Below are positions 16,701 through 23,507 of a DNA stretch of 64,000 nt, piece by piece. The stretch covers positions 514,227 through 578,226 of the forward strand of contig NZ_JAFFOB010000015.1 in assembly GCF_016918935.1 (NCBI RefSeq). Reading direction: 5' to 3'. The translations under genes and the position numbers were made by a program. Numbering within the stretch: position 1 is the first letter of the stretch; each line of letters starts with the position of its first letter. This DNA comes from Roseitranquillus sediminis. Its GTDB lineage: Bacteria; Pseudomonadota; Alphaproteobacteria; Rhodobacterales; Rhodobacteraceae. The notes below the pieces were generated by a model. The model was not told the origin of the DNA and ran no database searches. It saw nothing but the letters and a program-made list of their open reading frames with translations.

Positions 16701-18522
16701 CGCAGTGGTTGCGCTCGATCAGCGCGCCGGTGGCGCGAAGCGAGATCACCGACTGACCCATCGGGTGGTCGAGCAGCCAGATCCGGTTGCCGATGATCCG
16801 CACGTCCTCCACCGTCTCGACGTGGATGCCGTGGGTCAGCGCCATGATCCGGCAGCCCTCGACCCGCACCTCGCGGAGTGGCGACTCTGGACTGCCCGCG
16901 ATCTCGACCGCCGCGCCGAAGGGCGCGATCATGTCGACCTCGCGCACCGAGATGTCCTGACCGCCGAGAACTCGGATGATCGGCTGGTCGACGCTCGCCG
17001 GGCGCGGCAGGACGAAGGTGCGGTGGCGGCAGCCCTCGATCTGCACGCCGCGCAGGCCGATCAGCGAAAGGTTCGCGAAGTGGATGCCGGGCAGCAGACA
17101 GAGCTTGCCGCCGGCGGGGGGCAGGTGTGCCGCCGCCTCCTCGAGAGAGTTGAAGTCGCCGAAGGTCGTCGTGCCGTTGCCGACGATATAGGTGCAGCAG
17201 ACCTTCTGGTTGCTGAGCGGGCGGAAGCGGCGGCGGCAGTCCTCGATCTCGCCGCCAAGGGTGGTGTCCTGCGCGTCGGTCCACTCGATCTCGGCCAGCG
17301 CCACGCGGCGGATCATCGGTCCCTCGGGCGCGGCGTCGTCGAGCAGGACCTCGGGATTGGCGATCTCGCCCGCGCGCACGTCGAAGTTCCACCATGAGCC
17401 GGGGCGGTAGGAAGCACCGGCGGGCGGCTCGAAGGCGAGGCGGATGCCGTCGCGCAGCTCGACCGGGTCGGCGGCGTTGGTGAAGTCGGAGACGGGACGG
17501 ATGCCGTTCCAGAGGCGGAAGAAGACCGGCCCCGCCGCGCCCGGCATCGCACCGAAGGTCGGCGGCTGCGTCAGGTCGAGCTCGCCGTCGGCGTTGAGCG
17601 ACGCGGGCGCGCCGTAGGTCACGCGCCAGTGGCCGATCTCCGCGTCGAACTCAACCGCCTCGAGGTAGAATTCCGTCAGGCCGCTGTGCAGGATCGCGGA
17701 ACGGTTCGCGGTGATGATCACGCGCGGATCGGCGCCGCCGTGGAACGTGCCGCGCCCGACGAGGCCGCCGTTGACCTGCGACCACTTGAACCGGACCGGA
17801 CCCGCATTCGTCTCGGCGATCTCGATCCGGTAGAGGTTGTGCTCGAAGCCGGAATAGCCGCCCCCCTCGACCACCGGACAATCGCCCGGCACCACCGTCG
17901 GCGGCTCGAGCGAAACCGTCAGCCGCCCGTGGTCGTCCGGCTCGCGCAGCCGGTCGCCGATGTTCGAGCAGTCCTCGCCGGGTGCGAGCCGCAGCAGGCG
18001 GATGCCTGCGCGGGTGATCAGGCGCTCGGCCGTGTCGGGGCCGCCCAGCGCCGGCTCGATCAGCCGCGCGGGGTTCTGGAAGCCGTTCAGCGCCTCCAGC
18101 CCGAACTCCAGCACCACCGCATCCCGCACGTCGTCGCCCACCTGGGCGGTCGAGGTGCCGGGCGGGTTGTGCGGCGGCGGCAGGTAGCTCGCGCGGCGCA
18201 TCACCGGCGCGTTCTCGTCCGGCGGCTCTCCCTTCAGCCGCGTGCGCAGCCCGTCCGCCCAGATCCAGCCGGGGTGCAGCGAGACCAGCACCGTCTCGCC
18301 GTCGACCACCGCGCTCAGCACCTGCCAGCCGTCCGGCTCCTCCGCCGGCACGGCGGCGACGCCGGCGCCCACGATGTCGCGCCCGGCGGCGAGCCGCCAG
18401 GCGACGGCGATCGCCTCGCCCTCGGTCAGGTCCGCGTCGGTGATCAGGCGGCCCTGCTGGTAGAGGACGCCCTGGTGGTCCTCCTCCGGGTCGAAGCGCC
18501 AGGTCGAAAAGTCACCCTTCAT
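13771..18522 (-). CDS. DUF6519 beta-helix protein, probable eCIS tail fibre
   Basis: A 1583-residue protein with the DUF6519 N terminus typical of eCIS loci (MKGDFSTWRFDPEEDHQGVL, then YQQGRLITDADL). A long right-handed beta-helix region follows, recognisable from repeated I-x-G-N-x-I steps such as IIGNRIW, ILRNRID, IRGNRIENN and IVGNHISGNGG. It is interrupted near residue 770 by a carboxypeptidase-regulatory-like domain (GRTVTLTFPG, TDDNGEVQIP). A second such domain sits near 1390 (GRPLGVSTETDEHGYYAL). An acidic/Pro linker leads to a C-terminal helix-hairpin-helix-like segment at about 1515-1583 (VRGVGGVTARLL). It is most likely a baseplate-attached fibre or receptor-binding protein. A GGGAGAGG ribosome site precedes the ATG. 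Confidence 0.85.
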   Translation of the reverse strand: MKGDFSTWRFDPEEDHQGVLYQQGRLITDADLTEGEAIAVAWRLAAGRDIVGAGVAAVPAEEPDGWQVLSAVVDGETVLVSLHPGWIWADGLRTRLKGEPPDENAPVMRRASYLPPPHNPPGTSTAQVGDDVRDAVVLEFGLEALNGFQNPARLIEPALGGPDTAERLITRAGIRLLRLAPGEDCSNIGDRLREPDDHGRLTVSLEPPTVVPGDCPVVEGGGYSGFEHNLYRIEIAETNAGPVRFKWSQVNGGLVGRGTFHGGADPRVIITANRSAILHSGLTEFYLEAVEFDAEIGHWRVTYGAPASLNADGELDLTQPPTFGAMPGAAGPVFFRLWNGIRPVSDFTNAADPVELRDGIRLAFEPPAGASYRPGSWWNFDVRAGEIANPEVLLDDAAPEGPMIRRVALAEIEWTDAQDTTLGGEIEDCRRRFRPLSNQKVCCTYIVGNGTTTFGDFNSLEEAAAHLPPAGGKLCLLPGIHFANLSLIGLRGVQIEGCRHRTFVLPRPASVDQPIIRVLGGQDISVREVDMIAPFGAAVEIAGSPESPLREVRVEGCRIMALTHGIHVETVEDVRIIGNRIWLLDHPMGQSVISLRATGALIERNHCGVWPFEFSPPGDEDDDDREEPPDPSDPCIEPEDLFGNLTSVIAYVTFVWAGSLVATPPQQPYQARGGFHVKGGSTRVDILRNRIDGGLGHGITLGGVFPTGEEEEDDDEQPVEAPTVRVVGRAFFAVLRDEQGQPEPGRTVTLTFPGASAPAFTGVTDDNGEVQIPAAPGSYTLGVEPGLEILGVESVTLGAGIVYIVSVGPGAVEDPNVEAGFLTRIRIHENEIERMGLSGIGFWFYDLVPDPPLPSGQSLEGVAEMLSALFAPKELIGTTNLVRDLEIRGNRIENNLRAAFTDEMRATALFVAQGGISLALVEGLKIVGNHISGNGGSAAEPCAGIFAGYVEEALITDNYIVGNGPVAATYRELRSEGLRGGIFIRLASAVVAGGTADGQQKPALVIADNVVDQPAGRAITALAYGPVSCVGNTLNAETEGAWSSIDMLVGGVLILNLGGIHRMQAFANVGGAFVQSDSFESDLMIAAAFEPQVEAMLPGGETMFNSNRVRTGPDNLCWTSMVIATVDDLGFANNQSGMFRPDVTFCNTVGFAHSLRMTGNRFRERAFRTGLSALSLTTGTTVSGGASAMNITAHNQGDHCIIAVSQGAIPVEDRPNQVVHSQFCPGQRDLSTNDYLGAAVMQPLHHSVSPNAQLQDGAAAVDTGLKGSISGVSQVRIRTNLAYQGEAQRLHVMQADAPVVQELRAAGRARRESAEALEVQADLARVREAELPDEGALLDGRVADSKGRAAAGQTVELVDRRGRPLGVSTETDEHGYYALAIDEETRRTLGRRDDVFVRVTDASGDIVTREPKRIVIGDDPLVRTPIEITARPPKVPVRPTDTTSIFTRSRIVPRDEERRTERDTGIDTPDSTREEPPAERPPRDTGADAPPRDRVEPEEPERRVEEPRERDVTPDIGVRLEDVRGVGGVTARLLRSAGVADAESLSRLSDAEATRIIGASGPRLTLSAREALEIARRRREEEG

Positions 18523-18534
18523 CGGACCTCTCCC

Positions 18535-20853
18535 TCACGTCACCAGCAGCACGAGCGGGCGCACGCCCACCGGATTGAACTCGCGCAGCCGTATGTTCAG
18601 GTTGATGAGCCTGTGCGCCTCGAGCAGGCTCGCGTAGGCGCCCATCTGGTCGTCCTCCGCACCGCGGTGCGTCACCGCGAAGTCGGTGCCGCGGGCGAGC
18701 TGGCAATAGCCGGGCTGGCCATGCCGGATGCTGGTGAAGACGATGCGCGCGCCGGAGACGCAGGCATGGTTCGGCGGCAGGCGATCGCCGTCGCCGGAGA
18801 AGCGGCAGTGCTTCAGGCAGCCCTTCTGGTGGTTCCAGACGGTGAGGCGATGAACGAAGATGCCGCCCGAGCCGCGCGCCTCGCGCACCCGCACGCGGCC
18901 GAGGACCGTGACGTTGCGGACCCAGAGCGGCGCGGCGTAGTCCTCCGTGGCGGGGCCGATCGCGGGAGTCGGGCCCGGCGGATCGTCCGGCCCGTCGCCG
19001 GCGTCGACGATGCTGTCCTGCAGGTGGAGGACGTAGCCGTCGTCGATGGCGAGCGGTCCCGCCACCGTGCGGCTCAGCACGATGTCGGGCGTGGGCTCGA
19101 AAGCGTCCTCGTCGTCGCTGTCGGCGAAGCCGTAGCCGTTGGCGAGCGCCATCGCCTGCCGGAAGGGCGCTCGGCTGCCGTCGCGCATCTCGTGGCCGCC
19201 GGGGTCGAGGGTGCAGTCCCGCAGTTCCAGCCGCGCCAGCGCCGCGCGGGCGACGAGCGGCCCGTCGGCCGGCGCGAAACCGTCTGCGGCGGTGACAAAG
19301 AGGCCCTGCAGATCGACCGAGACGAAGATCGCCTCCGGTGCCGCCGGATCGGCCGGGCGGAACGCGAGCGGCGTCGCCAGCCGGATCACCGGGCGGGCGG
19401 CGCCGCCGGCGCGGATGGTCAGCGGATGCGCCAGCCGCAGCGACAGCGTGCCGCCCTCGTTCAGCGCGCCGGGCAGGACGGAGGGGTCGAGGTCGTGCAA
19501 CAGGCTGTCGCGGATCTCGACGATCAGCGGCCCGGTCTCGTCCTGCAGGTTCGCCAGCGCGTCCTGCAGGCTCGGCGCTGCGGGGTCGAGGCCGTCGACC
19601 ACCCGCAGCTCGGCCCCCGGCACTGGCTCGGGATCGGCCGAGCCGGGATGTGCGCCGACGCGTCCCACGCTGCCGTAGGTGTAGCCGAAGAAGACGCGCG
19701 GGCGGGGATCGGTCGTGGCGTCGGAGACCAGCGCGTCGCGCTCCGGAGCGGTGGCCACGCCAACGAGGACGCGGCCGATGATCGGGTCGATGACGAGGTC
19801 GTGCGCCATCAGGTCGAAGCGCAGGCCCGTCTCCCACGCGCAGAGATTGGCGCTGCGGACGCGCCAGTCGACGCCGTCGAGGATCGACTGCGGGACGTAG
19901 AGCTGCAGCCCCACGTTGCCGAGGTCGAGCCCCTCCGGCCCGTCCGCCGTCTCCTCAAAGCTGTCCACCGAGAGGTAGGCCGAGGGATTCCCGGCCTCCG
20001 ACGTGCTTTCCAGCCGCGCGGGCAGGATCGGCGCCGCAACCGCGTCCGGCGCCGTCAGGCGCTCGAGTCCGGTCTCCGGCTCCGGCTTCTCCCAGACGTT
20101 GAAGAGGCGCACCGGCCGGTCGAGCGGGTCGAGGTCGAAGCGCAGCGCGTAGCGCGCCCGACCGCTGCCACCTGGTGGCCCCAGATCTTCCCATCCCTTG
20201 AGCAGCGGGCGCGTCACCGGCAGGCGGAACGGCGCGAGCCGCCAGAGGTGGATGGCGAGGTTCGGCAGGTTGAAATGTTTCGCCCCGTCGTCGGCGCGCT
20301 TGACGTCGGGCGTGTAGGCGAATGGGTCGAACGCGGTGCCGATCAGCGACAGCATCGCCGGGTCCCGCACCGTCACGGTGCCGCCGCGCCGCGGCGTGAA
20401 GCGGGTGATGTCCGGCGCGCCGTAGGGCGGGCGGCCGCCGGCGTCGGGGCGCTGATGGTTGAGGTGCTGCGCCCAGGCGAGGTTGGGGAAGAGTTCGACT
20501 GCGCGGCACGGCCAGCCGGTGAGATTCGCCGCCAGCCGCTCAATGGCGCCCAGCGTCCCCTTGCGGCGGCGCAGGGCGATGGTGTCGGCCACGTCGGCGC
20601 GCAGCGTCCGCGGTTCGCCCTTGAGGTGCGTGGTGCCGAGGAGGTCCGCGATGTAAGGGATCACCCAGTCGTCGCAGGTCTCGATGAAGAGGTCGGCGTA
20701 GAGCGCCTCGATGTTCTCGTGCAGCGCGCCGAAGACATGCTCCACCGCACGGAGGTAGGCCGCGAGCTGGCCCGGTGGCAGCTGTTCGGCGTCGCGGACG
20801 CGGTAGATCTCCGGCAGCCGCTCGTAGAGGGGGACGCGCTTCATCTCGGTCAT
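18535..20853 (-). CDS. gpI-like phage tail protein fused to beta-helix domain (eCIS baseplate/fibre)
   Basis: A 772-residue protein. Residues 1-120 match the phage tail protein I/TIGR02242-type N terminus (YERLPEIYRVRD, IEALYADLFIET, WVIPYIADLLG), which connects baseplate wedges to fibres. The rest is beta-rich, with a beta-helix-like C-terminal half (LELRDCTLDPGGH, LHLQDSIVDAGDG, VRNVTVLGRV, HRLTVWNHQKGC). The ATG at 20853 was preferred to the one at 20859 because GGAGG lies 7 bases upstream and it overlaps the previous stop as ATGA. In Afp/PVC terms it sits at the Afp12-Afp13 junction. It probably attaches the following DUF6519 fibre to the baseplate. Confidence 0.82.
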   Translation of the reverse strand: MTEMKRVPLYERLPEIYRVRDAEQLPPGQLAAYLRAVEHVFGALHENIEALYADLFIETCDDWVIPYIADLLGTTHLKGEPRTLRADVADTIALRRRKGTLGAIERLAANLTGWPCRAVELFPNLAWAQHLNHQRPDAGGRPPYGAPDITRFTPRRGGTVTVRDPAMLSLIGTAFDPFAYTPDVKRADDGAKHFNLPNLAIHLWRLAPFRLPVTRPLLKGWEDLGPPGGSGRARYALRFDLDPLDRPVRLFNVWEKPEPETGLERLTAPDAVAAPILPARLESTSEAGNPSAYLSVDSFEETADGPEGLDLGNVGLQLYVPQSILDGVDWRVRSANLCAWETGLRFDLMAHDLVIDPIIGRVLVGVATAPERDALVSDATTDPRPRVFFGYTYGSVGRVGAHPGSADPEPVPGAELRVVDGLDPAAPSLQDALANLQDETGPLIVEIRDSLLHDLDPSVLPGALNEGGTLSLRLAHPLTIRAGGAARPVIRLATPLAFRPADPAAPEAIFVSVDLQGLFVTAADGFAPADGPLVARAALARLELRDCTLDPGGHEMRDGSRAPFRQAMALANGYGFADSDDEDAFEPTPDIVLSRTVAGPLAIDDGYVLHLQDSIVDAGDGPDDPPGPTPAIGPATEDYAAPLWVRNVTVLGRVRVREARGSGGIFVHRLTVWNHQKGCLKHCRFSGDGDRLPPNHACVSGARIVFTSIRHGQPGYCQLARGTDFAVTHRGAEDDQMGAYASLLEAHRLINLNIRLREFNPVGVRPLVLLVT

Positions 20854-23507
20854 GCGCATTCCTCCACGGCAGGCGGCGCCGAGTGCAGGGTCAGAGCGCC
20901 GACCTTCAGCGCCAGCAGTTCGTTTGCCGCGGGCGTCAACTGCGCCGCGAGCGTCCTAGGCGCTGGCGGCAGGACCAGCGGGTCATCCGAGCGCGACGCG
21001 GCAGCGGAGAAGAGTCCCAGCGCCGTCACCTGCGCCCAGGTCACACCGTCGACCGTCTGGGCCACGGCCTCGATCCGAGTCGCGTATTCGCGCCCGCCGA
21101 GCCGCCGTGCCCGCAGGGCGAAGAGCCCGTGCCTGTCCGCCTCCTCAGCGTCCATCGGCGCCAGCGCGGCGATCAGCGCCGCCTCGACGTCGGCCTCGAC
21201 GAAGCGCCCGTCGAGGCCGTAGCGCAGGTCGATCCAGACCTGCCGCAGGAACGCCTGCTCGACCGTCAGCGCAAAGCGGTTCGGCCCGCGGCAGCGCTGG
21301 TAGGAGGCGATCATCTCGCGCACCTCTTCGAACTCGTCCTCGCGCCCATGCTGCAAGAGGACTCGCAGCACGACGCCTGGCACCCCGTCGGCGATGTCCC
21401 ACTGGGCGCGAACGCGGGCGACGCCGGGGATCGTCATCATCTCGTGCTCGTAGTCGGCGAGGCTGACGAGGCGGCCCAGCGACTGCACCTTGCCCGGCGC
21501 CGCCTCGCGCGCATTCTCGGAATCCTCGCGGTCGGTGCCGCCGAAGACGCCCTCGGGCATCTGCAGCTTCTTCACCTCCGGGATGCGCTCCCCGGGGTTC
21601 GGCGTGGCGTCGGGCTTGAGCGGCCCGCGCGCGCCGCTGCCGGTGCGGAACATGGCGCTCACGTTCCCCACGCCCGAGGGCAGCCGCGCGCCGGTGCGGC
21701 CGTCGCCAAACTGGACCCAGCTCACGCCGTCCGCGTCCTCGCGCACGACGTAGACCTGTGCGTCGAGCGGCTGGCCGAAGAGGCTCGCCACGCGTCTCCA
21801 GAGCCGGTTCTCCACGTAGACGCTCAGCTCGGGGACGTGCGGCGGCGTCGCTCCGGGCGAGATGTGGTAGGTCAGCGGCTTCGGCAGGCGGAACGTCTGG
21901 AAAGCGGCGCGGGCGTCGCCGTTGCCCAGCACCTCGGTCGGGACAGCCTTGCCCTCGTCCACGTCGACCAGGTTGCCGAGGACGGTGATCGCGCCCGTCT
22001 CCTCGTCGAACTCCTCCTTGCGGAAGATGGCGGGCGGGGCGTCGAACGACAGCGGCCAGAGCTTCGGGTCGCCGGTGCCGGAGAAGTCCGCCGCCTCGTC
22101 GATGCAGGTCAGCGTCTGGATGCGCCCGTCCGCCTCGTCCCAGAGCGTCAGGCGGCGGTTGGCGATCTCCTTCGCCTCGGTCGTCGTGCCGTAGAAGGCG
22201 AGCGCCTCGGTGCCGGTGGTGAAGTTGCCGCCGTAGGCGTGGGCGCGGCGGCGGAGGCCGATGGCGGGGCTGGTGACCTCGTGGATGCGGTAGTCGCGCA
22301 CGTCCGCCTCGGCCGAGTAGAGGCCCGAATGGCTGACGAGAGGCGCGTTTATGGTCACGACGGTCAGCGGGCTGGTCTGCGAGGCGTAGCCCAGCGACGT
22401 CGCCCGCAGGCGTGTGATGCGGCGCAGCACCGCGAGATCCCGGACGCTGCTCGAATACCGGATGCGCGTCGCGACGATGACGTCGGAGCGCACCGCGAGG
22501 TCCTGCACTTCCTGGTCGAGCGGGATGTCCTCGGCCGGGACGCTTTCGCTGAGGCTGAGGTTGGCGCAGGCGTGGTTCGGGCGGACATGGCGCTCGTAGC
22601 CGGTCGTCTTCTCCTTCGCGCCGGCGATCTTGCCGCTCTCGATGACGTTCTCGGTAAAGGTGGCCGGGGCGGCATGACCGAAGTGGCGGAAGGTGCGGCC
22701 GAGCCGGTAGGCGGTGGCAGGCGCGCTCCAGCTCTGGTCGAGCGGGGTTTCGAAGGTCACGATGGTGCGGTCGAGGACGGTGCGCACCTCCTTCACCTTC
22801 ACCACCTGCGGCCGCTTTTGATCGCTGGTGAAGCTGGAACTGTGTGTGGACCAGGCGGGCGGCGCCGACAGGATCATCAGCCGGTCGCCCGGCTGGAGGT
22901 CCAGCGCCGCGATGGCGGACATCGTCGTCGCGCCGCCTGCGGAAGCGATCTCGATCTCGGTGGCGTTCGACGGGATGGCGGAGAAGTAGGTGCGCTTGCG
23001 GTAGAGGCGGAAGCGCGAGAGGTGCGGCCAGGCGACCAGCTCCGTCTCGGTCTGGAACTCCGCCGGCTGCTTGCTCTCCTCTAGGTCGGCCTTGAGCGGG
23101 AAGCCGGCCGGAACGGTGACGGGGCGACTGCCCTTCACTTCGAACGCGACGGTGCCGCGCCCGCCGAGGCCTGGGGCGAGGCGATAGCCGGTGAGGCGGA
23201 CAAGGTCCGCGACGCTCTCGCGCCAGGCGGCGGTGCGCAGGAACGCCTCGTTCGCATAGCGTTCCTGATAGAAGCTGAGGATGTCGCCGAGGATCGCCGC
23301 GCCCTCGACCAGGGCGATGGCCGGATCGTCGGCGCCGCAATGCGTCCAAGCAGCCAGCGCGACCTCGCGGTCGAGGTGGCGCAGCATCGCCTCGACCATG
23401 TCGGGGTAGGCGCCGATGCGGTAGGCGATGCGGTCCAGCGCCGGGCGGTTCGCCGGACGCCGCGGGAAGAGGAAGTCGTCGGTGACGAAGGGCTCGCAGT
23501 CGGCCAT
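20850..23507 (-). CDS. Baseplate J-like protein, eCIS wedge (Afp12-like)
   Basis: An 885-residue putative baseplate assembly protein. The N terminus (ILGDILSFYQERYANEAFL) and the C-terminal gpJ-type region (VSLADYEHEMMTIPGVARVRAQ, shown in part here as LADYEHEMM and PGVARVRAQW) match the two-copy baseplate-J family seen in eCIS loci. The WVQFGDGRTGARLPSG motif is the conserved gpJ-like strand-turn. It lies directly after, and overlaps by one base (TGATG), a related protein of similar size, so the two probably form the heterodimeric wedge as Afp11/Afp12 do. The open frame continues far upstream of the chosen ATG, but that part is antisense-like noise across the neighbouring gene. Confidence 0.85.
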   Translation of the reverse strand: MADCEPFVTDDFLFPRRPANRPALDRIAYRIGAYPDMVEAMLRHLDREVALAAWTHCGADDPAIALVEGAAILGDILSFYQERYANEAFLRTAAWRESVADLVRLTGYRLAPGLGGRGTVAFEVKGSRPVTVPAGFPLKADLEESKQPAEFQTETELVAWPHLSRFRLYRKRTYFSAIPSNATEIEIASAGGATTMSAIAALDLQPGDRLMILSAPPAWSTHSSSFTSDQKRPQVVKVKEVRTVLDRTIVTFETPLDQSWSAPATAYRLGRTFRHFGHAAPATFTENVIESGKIAGAKEKTTGYERHVRPNHACANLSLSESVPAEDIPLDQEVQDLAVRSDVIVATRIRYSSSVRDLAVLRRITRLRATSLGYASQTSPLTVVTINAPLVSHSGLYSAEADVRDYRIHEVTSPAIGLRRRAHAYGGNFTTGTEALAFYGTTTEAKEIANRRLTLWDEADGRIQTLTCIDEAADFSGTGDPKLWPLSFDAPPAIFRKEEFDEETGAITVLGNLVDVDEGKAVPTEVLGNGDARAAFQTFRLPKPLTYHISPGATPPHVPELSVYVENRLWRRVASLFGQPLDAQVYVVREDADGVSWVQFGDGRTGARLPSGVGNVSAMFRTGSGARGPLKPDATPNPGERIPEVKKLQMPEGVFGGTDREDSENAREAAPGKVQSLGRLVSLADYEHEMMTIPGVARVRAQWDIADGVPGVVLRVLLQHGREDEFEEVREMIASYQRCRGPNRFALTVEQAFLRQVWIDLRYGLDGRFVEADVEAALIAALAPMDAEEADRHGLFALRARRLGGREYATRIEAVAQTVDGVTWAQVTALGLFSAAASRSDDPLVLPPAPRTLAAQLTPAANELLALKVGALTLHSAPPAVEECA

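Noticed and set aside
14401..21222. Very long plus-strand open frames (998 and 1197 codons) across the fibre and baseplate genes
   Set aside because: They lie antisense to genes with clear domains, are rich in Arg, Asp, Gly and Val with no motif, and arise from GC-biased third positions leaving few stops on the other strand.
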